From NCBI GenBank assembly GCA_947474755.1, contig CANJJE010000004.1, positions 1 through 64,000 on the forward strand: a stretch of DNA of 64,000 nt, given 5' to 3'. Below, in pieces: positions 44,227 to 54,031 of this stretch. This DNA is from Burkholderiales bacterium. GTDB lineage: Bacteria > Pseudomonadota > Gammaproteobacteria > Burkholderiales > Burkholderiaceae_C. The notes below the pieces were generated by a model. The model was not told the DNA's origin. It did no database searches and saw nothing but the letters and a program-made list of their open reading frames with translations. A program made the position numbers and the translations under genes. How positions within the stretch are numbered: position 1 is the first letter of the stretch; every line of letters starts with the position of its first letter.

Positions 44227-45105
44227 TCAGCCTATCGGTCGCGGGCCACGGCAAGCCGGGTAGCCGGTGCAGCCACAGAACTCACCATCGGCATTCGCAG
44301 CTTGCTTGGCGGCCTGCCGCACCATGCTCTTCGAGCGCACCGGGCAGCTCGACGCCTGCATTGGCGCTGCGCTGGGTTGCCCCGCTGGGGCCGCTGCAGC
44401 CTGCGCAGGTGCCCTATCGACTCCGGCTTTGGTCTGCCTCAGAAAACCGTGAAGCTTGGGCTCGTCGATCAGCGTCACGTTGCGCCCATTCGCAAAGCTG
44501 ATCGCATCGTCGGTGAGCCGGCCCGACGTCACCACGCACCCGCCGGTGGCGCCCTTTGCGGCCATCACGCCATACAGCTCGCGCACCACATCCACGCCCA
44601 CCTTGAAGGCGCGCCACTGTTTGCATTGAACGAGAAACTTTTCTCCGCCGTTCGTGCTGGGTTTGGTGAGTACGAGATCGACGCCACCATCAGCGCCGCC
44701 TCCCCCGGTTTCCACCACCTGGTAGCCCTGCAACCGAAAGCCTTCCCCCATCAGCATCTCGAACTCGCGCCAGCTCATGCCATCGAGCGCGTCGCTGGCC
44801 TTGCTTTGCAGCACGTCGGCGACGAGGCGTTGGCGCTCTTGGCGACGCCAGGCCGACACGCCAGCACCGGCCAAGCAGAGGATGGGCAAGATGTATTGGC
44901 CAGCGTTGGTCAACCCCTTCCAGAGTCTCTGAGTGACCATTGAACTCATTTGTCCGGGTTGCGCGGCCGCCACGATCGGCTGCGATGCGACGCCGTGGAG
45001 CAGCAGATAGCTCAACGGTGCCGGCACCACGCCGGCCCACCACGGCAGCATCGCGACGAGATCCATCAGGGCCTCGGCAGGGCTTGTCTTCTCGCGTCTT
45101 GCCAT
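44227..45105 (-). CDS. Membrane-anchored Mrr-like restriction endonuclease
   Basis: This is a 292-residue protein. Two hydrophobic segments (about 16-40 and 70-85) precede an Mrr-type nuclease domain (about 105-220). Its PD-(D/E)xK-like core reads GADGGVDLVL and FLVQCKQW, with MSWREFEMLMGEGFRLQGY before it. The C-terminal 40 residues look like a topoisomerase-type zinc ribbon (GCTGYPACRG), but the first CPxC pair is reduced to CPVR, so zinc binding is doubtful. It lies 14 bases before the helicase on the same strand and is probably co-transcribed with it. Confidence 0.82.
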   Translation of the reverse strand: MARREKTSPAEALMDLVAMLPWWAGVVPAPLSYLLLHGVASQPIVAAAQPGQMSSMVTQRLWKGLTNAGQYILPILCLAGAGVSAWRRQERQRLVADVLQSKASDALDGMSWREFEMLMGEGFRLQGYQVVETGGGGADGGVDLVLTKPSTNGGEKFLVQCKQWRAFKVGVDVVRELYGVMAAKGATGGCVVTSGRLTDDAISFANGRNVTLIDEPKLHGFLRQTKAGVDRAPAQAAAAPAGQPSAAPMQASSCPVRSKSMVRQAAKQAANADGEFCGCTGYPACRGPRPIG

Positions 45106-45218
45106 CCCCAGCTCCCCCAGCTTGCTATTGAAGTTCTATCAGGCGACGTAGCGAAGTTGTTGTTAGTGTCAGGCGCAGTCGGTGCCAACGTGGTCACGAC
45201 GATACTCAATCAGCCGGC

Positions 45219-45749
45219 TTGGCAGCCGACTGCTTGCGAGCAGCCTACCTCGCATACAACCACTTCAACACCTCGGCATTCATCATCGATGCGATGGACC
45301 TGCTTTATGCCGGCAACCTTGACGGTTTCTGCTTGGTATCGAGCGACAGTGATTTCTCGCGATTGGCCACTCGGATGCGTGAGGCGGGCAAAGTCGTCTA
45401 TGGCATGGGGGAACGCAAGACGCCTGAACCCTTCATCGCCGCCTGCGACAAGTTCATCTTCTTAGAGGTCTTGAAGCGGCCATCAGAAGCTGCTCCTCCG
45501 GTGCAGGTGGACGGCATCCCCGATCTCAGGGGGCTTGTCACCCACGCGATCAAGGAAACCTCGCGCGACAGTGGCTGGGTTGCCCTGTCCGCCGTCGGCT
45601 AGTTCATCAACAAGAACAACACCTCGTTCGACCCGCGGAATTACGGCTTCAACAAGCTGAGTGAGCTGGTTCGCAAACAGACCTATTTAGAGGTCAAGGA
45701 AACGACTGGCACCTCCAGCTTCGTTCATTTGTCGGTGCGAGCGGGCTGA
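45219..45749 (+). pseudogene. Broken NYN-domain / OST-HTH (LOTUS) protein gene
   Basis: The frame encodes the second half of a NYN (PIN-like RNase) domain (IIDAMDLLYAGNLDGFCLVS, SDSDFSRLATRMREAG, VVYGMGERKTPEPF) and then part of an OST-HTH domain (SGWVALSAVG). A TAG at 45600-45602 interrupts it, after which the same frame continues (FINKNNTSFDPRNYGFNKLS) to a stop at 45747. The first half of the NYN domain is missing upstream: 45106-45218 has no matching frame. The gene is therefore truncated and nonsense-mutated. Intact relatives are often chromosomal RNases of unknown role. Confidence 0.8.
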
Positions 45750-45920
45750 CCGGTCTGGGGGGCGCGGGCAGTGCTTGACGCAGCAATCCCTTGACGGGGC
45801 GAGGCTGCGGAGGTGTGGCTGCAACCAGTGACAGTGCAGGGCTGATGCTGTTAGCGCATTGCTGCTACTGATAGATCAAACGGTCACCGAACGGTCACCA
45901 GGGAAGCGGCGCCAAGCGCC

Positions 45921-45959
45921 AAACAAAAAGGGCTAGCTCCTTGTGAGAGCTAACCCTTT
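45921..45959 (-). terminator. Terminator of tRNA-Arg
   Basis: AAAGGGNTAGCTC pairs with its inverse across a short loop. On the minus strand the second arm runs into TTTTTGTTT. It lies directly after the tRNA 3' end. The preceding 45750-45920 holds no gene; a direct repeat (ACGGTCACCGA ACGGTCACC) sits at about 45880-45900. Confidence 0.85.
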
Positions 45960-45967
45960 CATTTAAC

Positions 45968-46044
45968 TGGTGCGGCTGGCAGGAATCGAACCCACGACCC
46001 CTTGGTTCGTAGCCAAGTACTCTATCCAGCTGAGCTACAGCCGC
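45968..46044 (-). tRNA. tRNA-Arg, anticodon ACG
   Basis: 77 nt including an encoded CCA. The acceptor stem GCGGCTG pairs with CAGCCGC. The D-arm (GCTCAGCTGGATAGAGT) and T-arm (GTGGGTTCGATTCCTGC) are regular. The anticodon stem CTTGG/CCAAG holds the loop CTACGAA, so the anticodon is ACG (Arg). A terminator follows at once. Its 3' end faces the accessory island at 39.4-45.9 kb, which could have entered here; I found no repeat of the tRNA end to prove it. Confidence 0.97.
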
Positions 46045-46080
46045 AACGCCCGCGAGTATAGCAGTCGCAATCCGGTTTCT

Positions 46081-47325
46081 TCAGAGCGTTGCGGCGGTTC
46101 GGTAGTTGATGGCGGCGCGCTCCGACTGCCCTTCCTTTTCGGCCAGTCGCGCCAGCGTCAACCAGGCCATGCGCCTTGCGGCGACCGGCAGGTTGGCATC
46201 GGCCGCTGCGGCGTCGAGCAGTTGCCGCGCCTTGCCCCACAGCTGCCGCTCGGCCAGCGCCGTGCCGACCGCGTGGGCCACGGCAGCTTCACGCGGGAAT
46301 GCTGCCTGGGCCGACTCGAGCCGCGGCAGCCAGTCGGCGCCGATGCCGTCGATCGCGCAGACCAGCGCGAACGACAGTGCAGCACGCTCGTCGTCGCTGG
46401 TGTCTTCGATGTGCTCCCAGCCGGGGCGCAACCAGTGCCGTGCCTCGTCGGGCGCGCCCAGTTGTGCGGCACGCAGGGCCGCGCGGGCCGCGACGAAGTT
46501 GTCGCGGCGGTCGACTGTGTCGAGCGACTGCCAGGTGCGGCGCAACTGGTCGATGTCGTGCGCGGTGTCCAGGCACTCGAAGGCCAGCGAGCGCAGCAGC
46601 CCTTGGCTGGCGGCCTTGGAGATGCCCTGGTGCTTGACCAGCAGCCGCGCGGTCTTGAGCGCTTCCTGGGGCTGCTGCCCGAGTCGCGTGGCCTGCAGTT
46701 TCAGCCTCAGAGCCTGTGTGCGACGCACCACACCGGGTGGCAGGTCGCCGAGCAATTGCAAGCTGCGCTGCGCATCTCGGTCGTCGATCGCCCATTCGGC
46801 AGCCATCAGGCTGGCGCCTTCATCGGCCGATCGCGCGGAGGCCTGGCCGTGCGCTACTTGCAAGGCGTGCGCAAGGAGTTCGTCGCGCTGCTTGCGGTCT
46901 TGCAGGCGGTGCGCACTGCCTGCGGCCAGCAGCAGTCCGAGCACGCTGAATTCGGCGTCGCGCTTGAGTTCCGGTGTGTCGTCCTGGATGGCCAGCGCAC
47001 GCTGCGCGGCCGACTTCGCTCGGCTGTAGCGGCCGGCGAAATACTGCGCCAGCGATTCGCGCAACGCGGCTTGGGCTGTGCGTTCACGCCGCGCGACGCG
47101 CCACAGCCGCGCCCGTTCGGGCAGCCCGATCAGCCGGTTGGCCGCATGGATCAGCGACACCAGCGCGAAGCAGCTGCCCACCAGCACCAGCAGGAAAAGG
47201 TTCAGCGAGATATCAAATCGCCAGGTGCCGGCGTAGACGCTGACCAGCCCGTCGTTGGCCCCCAGCGTCGATGCCGCCACCACCGCAGCGCCGAACAACA
47301 GCACGAACCAGACGACCGAGCGCAT
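46081..47325 (-). CDS. hemY: HemY, inner-membrane TPR protein of the haem cluster
   Basis: This 414-residue protein has two N-terminal membrane segments (about 2-24 and 40-62). The HemY_N motif is around FLLVLVGSCFALVSLIHAAN, and helical TPR-like repeats run to the C-terminus. HemY of this type (not protoporphyrinogen oxidase) is thought to help haem synthesis in some way that is not settled. It lies 24 bases after hemX and ends the hemCDXY run, ahead of tRNA-Arg. Confidence 0.9.
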   Translation of the reverse strand: MRSVVWFVLLFGAAVVAASTLGANDGLVSVYAGTWRFDISLNLFLLVLVGSCFALVSLIHAANRLIGLPERARLWRVARRERTAQAALRESLAQYFAGRYSRAKSAAQRALAIQDDTPELKRDAEFSVLGLLLAAGSAHRLQDRKQRDELLAHALQVAHGQASARSADEGASLMAAEWAIDDRDAQRSLQLLGDLPPGVVRRTQALRLKLQATRLGQQPQEALKTARLLVKHQGISKAASQGLLRSLAFECLDTAHDIDQLRRTWQSLDTVDRRDNFVAARAALRAAQLGAPDEARHWLRPGWEHIEDTSDDERAALSFALVCAIDGIGADWLPRLESAQAAFPREAAVAHAVGTALAERQLWGKARQLLDAAAADANLPVAARRMAWLTLARLAEKEGQSERAAINYRTAATL

Positions 47326-47349
47326 CGCAGCAGCAGTCCCTGATGCTGA

Positions 47350-48507
47350 TCAGCGACCGGCCGCCGCGGCGGCCAGTGCGGCCAGCGTGTCGTCGGGCTT
47401 GGGCACGTTGACCTGTCGCGACTGCGCGGCGACCTGGCCCAGCAGCTGGCCGAGCAGGACCGTGCTGCGGGCACTGCGATCGAAGTAGCGGTTCAGTCCG
47501 GACTGCACCAGTTGCAGGTCGCTCTGCGCCGTCTCGAACTGGCGGCTGAGCAGCGCCAGCCGGGCATTCAGCAGTCGCAGCTTCAGGTTTTCGCGCACAA
47601 AGAATGCGTTCTCGGGTGTCAGCAACATCGCCTCGGGGTGATCGATGCGGGTGACTCTGACGAGGGATTTGGCCTCGCTCCACACCCGTTCGGTCAACGC
47701 CGACCAGCCACCGTCCCAGGTCTGCCACCAGGGCGCCTTCGGCACCGATGCGGCGCCCGTTGGCGTGTTGGCCACCGATGGCTCGACTGCAGCGACTGGC
47801 TTGCTTTTGGTCGGCACGGTCCGTGGCAGCGCGCTGGCGAGCAGTGGCAGTTCATCGATCATCCGGGCTGCTTCATCGAGCTTGATGGTCAGCGTCGGGA
47901 TGTCGATCAAGCCCACGGATTTCACCCGGTCGATGTCACGCGCGATGGCGCGACGAACACCTTCGAGCCGGGGCTGGTTGTAGTGGAGCAGCCGATCGTC
48001 AGCCTGCTTGAGCATCTCGATCAGGGGTTCGGCGCTGCCCGTGATGGACGCCTGCTGCATCGCGACTCGAATGCCGGCGTCGATATCGACCAGCATGTTC
48101 TCGTCGCGCGAACGTGACAGCGACTGCATCAGGTCTTCGAGCTGGCTGCGCTGGATCGCCACCTCGGCCACGCGCGCCTCGAGCAGTGCGACCTTGGCTG
48201 CAGTGGCCAGCGCGCTGTCTTGCGACTGCTTGGACAGCAACTGCGCTTCGTTGGATTGCATCCGGCCTTCATCGAGCCGCCTGACCAATTCCTGTTCGAT
48301 GGCCTTGACGCGCTGCTGCGTCTTCCAGGCGAGCACCAGGCTGACACCGGCTACCACTGCCAGTACGGCTGCCAGCGCATACCACCAGCGCACGTCCATC
48401 CCGAACGCAGTCTGGCGGGCCGGCGTCAGGTCGGTGAAAGGCAGGTCGGCCACGGGCGGCTGCAGCGAGGATTCTGCTGAGACGGCGGCGGCGGGATGAT
48501 CGTTCAA
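47350..48507 (-). CDS. hemX: HemX family protein (fused-type uroporphyrinogen-III C-methyltransferase-like)
   Basis: This is a 385-residue protein with a single membrane segment (about 46-65). Next comes a long coiled-coil-prone stretch (about 65-150), then the conserved HemX domain (DIDAGIRVAMQQASITGS, then RLLNARLALLSRQFETAQSD). I chose TTG 48507, whose TTGA overlaps the hemD stop by four bases. An ATG further up would lie deep within hemD and add Cys/His-rich residues that do not look coding. Despite some annotations it is not a methyltransferase. It may organise haem-synthesis enzymes at the membrane. Confidence 0.85.
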   Translation of the reverse strand: MNDHPAAAVSAESSLQPPVADLPFTDLTPARQTAFGMDVRWWYALAAVLAVVAGVSLVLAWKTQQRVKAIEQELVRRLDEGRMQSNEAQLLSKQSQDSALATAAKVALLEARVAEVAIQRSQLEDLMQSLSRSRDENMLVDIDAGIRVAMQQASITGSAEPLIEMLKQADDRLLHYNQPRLEGVRRAIARDIDRVKSVGLIDIPTLTIKLDEAARMIDELPLLASALPRTVPTKSKPVAAVEPSVANTPTGAASVPKAPWWQTWDGGWSALTERVWSEAKSLVRVTRIDHPEAMLLTPENAFFVRENLKLRLLNARLALLSRQFETAQSDLQLVQSGLNRYFDRSARSTVLLGQLLGQVAAQSRQVNVPKPDDTLAALAAAAAGR

Positions 48508-49271
48508 GGTGCGATCGATTGTATGCAGGCGACCACGTCCACCAGTGTCGGCAGAGACTGCCATACAGGCGCAAAACCAGCGGCCTCGGCGCGTCCTGCA
48601 ATGCGCGGGTGCGTGGCCAGCGCCCTGGTTCCCGAGGGCAGGGCCACCGCTGTGGCACGCAGATGCGCCATGAGATGGTCGATCGATTCGGAACTGCTGA
48701 AAAACCACAGCTGATCGGCGGGCCGCGCGAGTGACTCTGCCAGCAGCGCCTGAGCCGCCTCATCCCACTGCGGCGGTATGCGCCGGTAGGCCGACACGAA
48801 GCTGACCTCGGCGCCGTGCTCACGCAAGGTGTCGGCCAGCCAGTCGCGTCCGCCGTCGCCGCGCACCACTTGCACCGAGGCGCCTCGCCAGTCCTGTTCG
48901 CGCAAGCGTTGCCAGAGTGCTTCGGAGTCGAACTGTGGACTGTCGGGCGCGGGTTCGACGATCTGCAGCATCGGCACCCCGGCATCGCGCAAGGCACGTG
49001 TCGTGCCCGGGCCGGGTGAAGCGGCCCGAGTGCCGGCCGGCCATGCAACTCCGGGCGGGCGCCCCGAGAAGAAGTGCTCCACCGCGTTGGCGCTGACGAA
49101 CATCACCAGGCGTGCCTCGCCGAGCCGCTGCCAGGCGCTGCCCAGGGCGACAGCATCGAGCGCCGGCGCGATCTCCATCAGCGGCAAAGCCACTGCCGTG
49201 ATCCCATGCTGTTCCAGCGATTGCACCCAGGGGGCGGCTTGCGCGGCCGGGCGTGTGACGATGACGCGCAT
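48504..49271 (-). CDS. hemD: Uroporphyrinogen-III synthase HemD
   Basis: HemD closes hydroxymethylbilane with inversion of ring D to give uroporphyrinogen III. The 255-residue protein has the two-domain pattern and the usual N-terminus (MRVIVTRPAAQAAPWVQSLE), plus VMFVSANAVEHFF and LWFFSSSESIDHLM. Sequences in this family vary widely. It follows hemC by 63 bases and couples to hemX. Confidence 0.93.
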   Translation of the reverse strand: MRVIVTRPAAQAAPWVQSLEQHGITAVALPLMEIAPALDAVALGSAWQRLGEARLVMFVSANAVEHFFSGRPPGVAWPAGTRAASPGPGTTRALRDAGVPMLQIVEPAPDSPQFDSEALWQRLREQDWRGASVQVVRGDGGRDWLADTLREHGAEVSFVSAYRRIPPQWDEAAQALLAESLARPADQLWFFSSSESIDHLMAHLRATAVALPSGTRALATHPRIAGRAEAAGFAPVWQSLPTLVDVVACIQSIAP

Positions 49272-49334
49272 GCAATCCTGTCCTTCAGGCGGCAGGGCCC
49301 CGAACCGGGCCGGGACCTGCCGCGTCGCGCAGTT

Positions 49335-50273
49335 TCAGGCGCTGCCCACCGCGCTCAGGTAGGCCGCTGCACCCGCATCGCGCAGTGCCGCGGCGGCCTG
49401 TTCGCCCAAAGTCCGGGCCTGGGCTTCAGTCTGCACGACGGCATTGACCGAAGCGCGCAACAGCGGCGCTTCGACATTCTCCGGGTGTCCGACTGCGGCG
49501 CGCAGGCTGAGCGCGCCGTCGAGCCAGACCGCATGCGCTGCCAGCGGCATGCTGCAGCTGCCACCGAGCGCGCGCGAGACGGCGCGTTCGGCCTGCACCG
49601 CCAGGGCGGTCGGCATGTGCACCAGCGTGGCGAGCCGCGCGCGCAGGGCGGTCGCATCGCTGCGCACTTCCAGCCCCAGAGCGCCTTGACCGGCGCAAGG
49701 CAGCATCTGTTCGGTGGCGAACTCGCTGCGGATGCGCGAGCCCATGCCCAGCCGCTTCAGCCCGGCGGCCGCCAGCACGATCGCGTCGTACTGGCCTTCG
49801 TCGAGCTTGCGCAGCCGGGTGTCGAGGTTGCCACGCAGGGGTTCGACCAGCAGGTCGGGGCGCAGCGCACGCAACTGCACGACGCGGCGAAGGCTGGAGG
49901 TGCCGACCTTCGCGCCTTGCGGCAATTCGCTCAGCGAACCATGGTGGTTCGACACGAAGGCATCGCGAGGATCTTCCCGTTCCAGCACCGCCGCCAGCTC
50001 GAAGCCGTCGGGCAGGTCCATCGGCACATCTTTCAGCGAATGCACCGCCAACTGCGCTCTGCCCTCTTCGAGGGCGGTTTCCAGTTCCTTGACGAACAGG
50101 CCCTTGCCGCCAACCTTCGACAGTGTCCGATCGAGAATCTCATCGCCGCGTGTGGTCATGCCGAGCAACTCGACGCTGAGGCCGAAGCAGCTCTTCAGGA
50201 GATCGCGGACGAATTCGGCTTGCCACAGCGCGAGGCGACTTTCACGAGTGGCGATGATGATGTGTGAGCTCAT
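49335..50273 (-). CDS. hemC: Porphobilinogen deaminase HemC
   Basis: HemC joins four porphobilinogens to hydroxymethylbilane. The 312-residue protein has the family motifs [16 protein letters not shown] at the start, [24 protein letters not shown] and [12 protein letters not shown]. The dipyrromethane cofactor cysteine is in [14 protein letters not shown] (about residue 242). It is divergent from ppc across 50 bases, so their promoters overlap or lie in this short gap. Confidence 0.97.
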   Translation of the reverse strand: MSSHIIIATRESRLALWQAEFVRDLLKSCFGLSVELLGMTTRGDEILDRTLSKVGGKGLFVKELETALEEGRAQLAVHSLKDVPMDLPDGFELAAVLEREDPRDAFVSNHHGSLSELPQGAKVGTSSLRRVVQLRALRPDLLVEPLRGNLDTRLRKLDEGQYDAIVLAAAGLKRLGMGSRIRSEFATEQMLPCAGQGALGLEVRSDATALRARLATLVHMPTALAVQAERAVSRALGGSCSMPLAAHAVWLDGALSLRAAVGHPENVEAPLLRASVNAVVQTEAQARTLGEQAAAALRDAGAAAYLSAVGSA

Positions 50274-50323
50274 GCGGGAATGCTAGCAGGCGCGAGTCTT
50301 GCAGCCCTCTGCGCGCGCTCGCC

Positions 50324-53170
50324 ATGAACCCCACCGAAACCCACCCCAACATGCCCAAGAAAATGCCCCACGCCGCCGCTGCTGACAAGAACCGCCCGCT
50401 GGTCGAGGACATCCGGCTGCTTGGCCGCATCCTTGGCGATGTGATCCGCGAGCAGGAAGGCAAGGCAGCGTTCGAGCTGGTCGAGCGGGTGCGGCAGCTG
50501 TCGGTCGGCTACCGCTTGAAGCGTGACGCGCAGGCCGGGCGTGCGCTGGACCGGCTGCTGAAGAACCTCTCAGGTGACCAGACGGTCAGCGTGATCCGGG
50601 CGTTCAGCTATTTCTCGCACCTGGCCAACATCGCGGAAGACCGCCACCAGGTTCGGCTGCGCGACGCGCTGGCGCAGCAGGGCGATCTGCAACAGGGCTC
50701 GCTGGCCCTGACCTTCGAACGGCTGGCCGCGGCCGACATCCGCGCCGCCGACATCGTGCGCACCCTGGATCACGCCTACATTTCGCCGGTGCTGACGGCG
50801 CACCCGACCGAGGTGCAGCGCAAGAGCATCCTCGATGCCGAACGCGCGATCGCCGAACTGGTCGAGCAACGCGACCACCTGCGCATCGAGCGCGAGCGGG
50901 AGGACAACGAGGCGCTGATCCGTGCCCGCGTCACCCAGCTGTGGCAAACGCGCATGCTGCGCAACACCAAGCTGACAGTGGCCGATGAAATCGAGAACGC
51001 ACTGAGCTATTACCAGTCGACCTTCCTGCGGCAGATCCCGCGGATGTATCGCGACATCGAGGCCGCGCTGCCCGGTCACCCGATCGCCAGCTTCTTCCGC
51101 ATGGGCAACTGGATCGGCGGCGATCGCGATGGCAACCCCTTCGTCACCGCCGCCACCTTGCAGACCGCGCTGGCCCGGCAAAGCGAGACGGCACTGCGTT
51201 TCTATCTCACCGAAGTGCATCAGCTCGGTGGCGAGCTGTCGATCTCGGCCACTCTGGCACCGATCGCGCCGGCGATGCGCGCGCTGGCGGAAGCGTCTCC
51301 GGATCACAACCCCCACCGCGAGGACGAGCCCTATCGGCGCGTGCTGGTCGGCCTGTATGCACGGCTCGCCGCCACCTTGCACGAGCTGACGGGCACCGAG
51401 GCCTTGCGCCATGCCGTGCCGCCGCAGAACCCGTATCGGTCTGCCAAGGACTTCCTGGCCGATCTGCAAGTCATCGAGGCTTCGCTCAACGCGCACCACG
51501 CCCAGGCGCTGGCCGCGCCGCGGCTGCGACCGCTGATGCGTGCGGTGCAGGTGTTCGGCTTCCACCTCGCCACCGTCGATCTGCGGCAAAGCTCCGACAA
51601 GCACGAGGCGGTGCTGGCCGAGCTGATGCGTGTCGCCAAGATCGAATCCGACTACTCGGCGCTCGATGAAACCGCGCGGCGTTCACTGCTGCTGACGCTG
51701 CTCAACGAGGCCCGGCCGCTGCGGGTGCGTGCCGCGTCTTACAGCGAACTCGCTGTCGGCGAATTGGCGATCTTCGAGGCCGCTCTGGAGATGCGCCAGC
51801 GCTTCGGCCCCGACGCGCTGCGCCACTGCATCATCTCGCATACCGAGGAGGCCAGCGACCTGCTCGAGGTGCTGCTGCTGATGAAGGAAACCGGTTTGAT
51901 GCGCGGCACTCTGGATGACTCGGCTGTGGCGGATCTGATCGTCGTGCCGCTGTTCGAAACCATCGCCGACCTGCGCAACGCCGAGCCGATCATGCGGGCT
52001 TTCTATGCGCTACCCGGCATCACCGAGCTGGTCAAACGTTCCAAGGTCGGCGACTTTGCCGAGCAGGACATCATGCTGGGCTACAGCGACAGCAACAAGG
52101 ACGGCGGCAGTTTCACCAGCAACTGGGAGCTGTACCGGGCAGAGCTTGCGCTGGTCGAACTGTTCGCCGGGCTCGGTCGCGACCATGGCATCACGCTGCG
52201 GCTGTTCCACGGCCGCGGCGGCACGGTGGGCCGCGGCGGCGGCCCGAGCTACCAGGCCATCCTGGCGCAACCGCCCGGCACGGTGAACGGGCAGATCCGG
52301 CTGACCGAGCAGGGCGAGGTGATTGCGTCGAAGTACGCCCATCCCGAGATCGGTCGGCGCAACCTCGAAACCCTGGTCGCTGCCACGCTCGAAGCGACCT
52401 TGCTGCCTGCCCATGCGGGCGGCAAGGGTGCCACCCGCCAGAGCGCGCCGAAGAGTTTTCTCGACGCAGCAGCGGCCATCAGCGCCGCCAGCTACGCCGC
52501 CTACCGCAAGCTGGTCTACGAAACCCCCGGCTTCACCGAGTACTTCTTCAGCGCGACGCCGATCCGCGAGATCGCCGGTCTCAATATTGGCTCGCGCCCG
52601 GCCGCGCGCAAGGCCACCAACGCGATCGAGGACCTGCGCGCGATCCCCTGGAGCTTCAGCTGGGGCCAGTGCCGCGTCGCGCTACCAGGCTGGTGCGGCT
52701 TCGGCTCGGCGATCGACGCCTTCCTGACTGGTGAAGCCGCCACCCGCGCCGAGCGCCTGGCGCTGCTGCAGCGGATGCACAAGCAGTGGCCTTTTTTCCA
52801 GACACTGCTGTCCAACCTCGACATGGTGATCGCCAAAAGCGACCTGAACATCGCCGCGCGCTATGTCGAACTGGTCGAGGACAAGAAGCTGGGCAAGCGC
52901 ATCTTCGGGCTGATCAAGGCGGAGTGGGCGCTGACGAACGATGCGCTGACGCTGATCACCGGCCACAAGGACCGGCTGGCCTCGAACCCCTCGCTGGCCC
53001 GCTCGATCCAGCACCGTTTCCCCTACCTCGACCCGCTGAACCACCTGCAGGTCGAGCTGATGCGCCGGCACCGCCAGCGCCGCGAAGGCGACCCGGGCAA
53101 TGAACGCATGCAGCGCGGCATCCACATCTCGATCAACGGGGTCGCTGCGGGACTGCGCAACACCGGCTGA
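50324..53170 (+). CDS. ppc: Phosphoenolpyruvate carboxylase
   Basis: This enzyme makes oxaloacetate from PEP and bicarbonate to replenish the TCA cycle. The 948-residue protein has the catalytic His region [10 protein letters not shown] (about 159), the [10 protein letters not shown] loop (about 586), [14 protein letters not shown] (about 629) and the invariant C-terminus NTG. I took ATG 50324 rather than 50264, since the first lies inside the hemC start region and adds poor sequence. Regulation cannot be read here. Confidence 0.96.
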   Translation: MNPTETHPNMPKKMPHAAAADKNRPLVEDIRLLGRILGDVIREQEGKAAFELVERVRQLSVGYRLKRDAQAGRALDRLLKNLSGDQTVSVIRAFSYFSHLANIAEDRHQVRLRDALAQQGDLQQGSLALTFERLAAADIRAADIVRTLDHAYISPVLTAHPTEVQRKSILDAERAIAELVEQRDHLRIEREREDNEALIRARVTQLWQTRMLRNTKLTVADEIENALSYYQSTFLRQIPRMYRDIEAALPGHPIASFFRMGNWIGGDRDGNPFVTAATLQTALARQSETALRFYLTEVHQLGGELSISATLAPIAPAMRALAEASPDHNPHREDEPYRRVLVGLYARLAATLHELTGTEALRHAVPPQNPYRSAKDFLADLQVIEASLNAHHAQALAAPRLRPLMRAVQVFGFHLATVDLRQSSDKHEAVLAELMRVAKIESDYSALDETARRSLLLTLLNEARPLRVRAASYSELAVGELAIFEAALEMRQRFGPDALRHCIISHTEEASDLLEVLLLMKETGLMRGTLDDSAVADLIVVPLFETIADLRNAEPIMRAFYALPGITELVKRSKVGDFAEQDIMLGYSDSNKDGGSFTSNWELYRAELALVELFAGLGRDHGITLRLFHGRGGTVGRGGGPSYQAILAQPPGTVNGQIRLTEQGEVIASKYAHPEIGRRNLETLVAATLEATLLPAHAGGKGATRQSAPKSFLDAAAAISAASYAAYRKLVYETPGFTEYFFSATPIREIAGLNIGSRPAARKATNAIEDLRAIPWSFSWGQCRVALPGWCGFGSAIDAFLTGEAATRAERLALLQRMHKQWPFFQTLLSNLDMVIAKSDLNIAARYVELVEDKKLGKRIFGLIKAEWALTNDALTLITGHKDRLASNPSLARSIQHRFPYLDPLNHLQVELMRRHRQRREGDPGNERMQRGIHISINGVAAGLRNTG

Positions 53171-53197
53171 CGCCGTCCCCGACCGGGACGTGTCGAG

Positions 53198-54031
53198 CTA
53201 CAACCCGCTGGCCGCCAGTGCCTCGCGCACCGCACTGGCCTGGCGGCGGGACACCGCCAGCCACTCGCCCACCGGCGCCACCTGCACCGCCCAGCATTCG
53301 CTGGCAGGGCCTTCTTCAGGGTCGTCGCGCTCGCTGCCCTTGTCGGTCAGCGTGCGGCGCTCCAGCGCGCTGATGGCCGAGCGGGCAACGAGCGCGTTGC
53401 GGTGCACCCGCAAGAAGCGCGGGCCCAGCCGTTGTTCAAGATCGCTCAGTGCGTCGTCGAGCACATGGGTGTGCGCGGGCGTGCGCAGCGTCACGTACTT
53501 CAACTCGGCCTTCAGGTAAAGCACCTCGTCCAGCGGCACCCGCACGACGCGCCCGCGTTCGCTGACCACCAGCACCGGGTCGGCCAGTGACGCCGCCCCG
53601 GCAGATGCCGCGACCGGCGCAAGCCGCCCCGCCACCCTTTGCAAGGCCAGTTGCAAGCGTTCGCGGCGCACGGGTTTGGTCAGGTAATCGACCGCTTCGA
53701 GGTCGAAGGCCTTCAGCGCATGGCCGGCATGGGCCGTCACGAAGACCACTGCCGGTGGCTGGGCCAGCGCGCGCAGTTCCTCGGCCAGCTGCGTCCCGTC
53801 GCGGCCGGGCATCTGAATGTCCAGCAGCACCAGATCGCAGGCGCGGTCGCCTGCGTCTCGTGATTGCAGCCACTCCAGCGCCTGCGCTGCGTTCGCGACT
53901 TCGCCGACCACGCTGGCGCCCGGATCGGTGCAGTCGGCGAGCAGCGTGCGCATCCGCATCCGCGCCAGCGCTTCGTCATCGATCAGCAGCACGCGCAACG
54001 CGCCGGCAGTGGAAGGAGTTGGACTGTTCAC
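53198..54031 (-). CDS. LytTR-type response regulator (AlgR-like)
   Basis: This is a 277-residue DNA-binding regulator. A receiver domain (about 12-130) has the acidic pair IDDE, phosphoacceptor Asp71 (LVLLDIQMPG), a Thr/Ala (FVTAHAG) and the Lys (YLTKP). A LytTR domain (about 150-275) has YLKAELKYVTLRT and FLRVHRNALVA, with an acidic insertion near 235. Its start overlaps the sensor-kinase stop by four bases, so the two form one system. Target genes are unknown; AlgR relatives control surface polysaccharide or motility. Confidence 0.92.
   Translation of the reverse strand: MNSPTPSTAGALRVLLIDDEALARMRMRTLLADCTDPGASVVGEVANAAQALEWLQSRDAGDRACDLVLLDIQMPGRDGTQLAEELRALAQPPAVVFVTAHAGHALKAFDLEAVDYLTKPVRRERLQLALQRVAGRLAPVAASAGAASLADPVLVVSERGRVVRVPLDEVLYLKAELKYVTLRTPAHTHVLDDALSDLEQRLGPRFLRVHRNALVARSAISALERRTLTDKGSERDDPEEGPASECWAVQVAPVGEWLAVSRRQASAVREALAASGL

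Noticed and set aside
45880-45900. CRISPR-like direct repeat (ACGGTCACC twice)
   Set aside because: Only two short adjacent units without spacers; no array and no cas genes.
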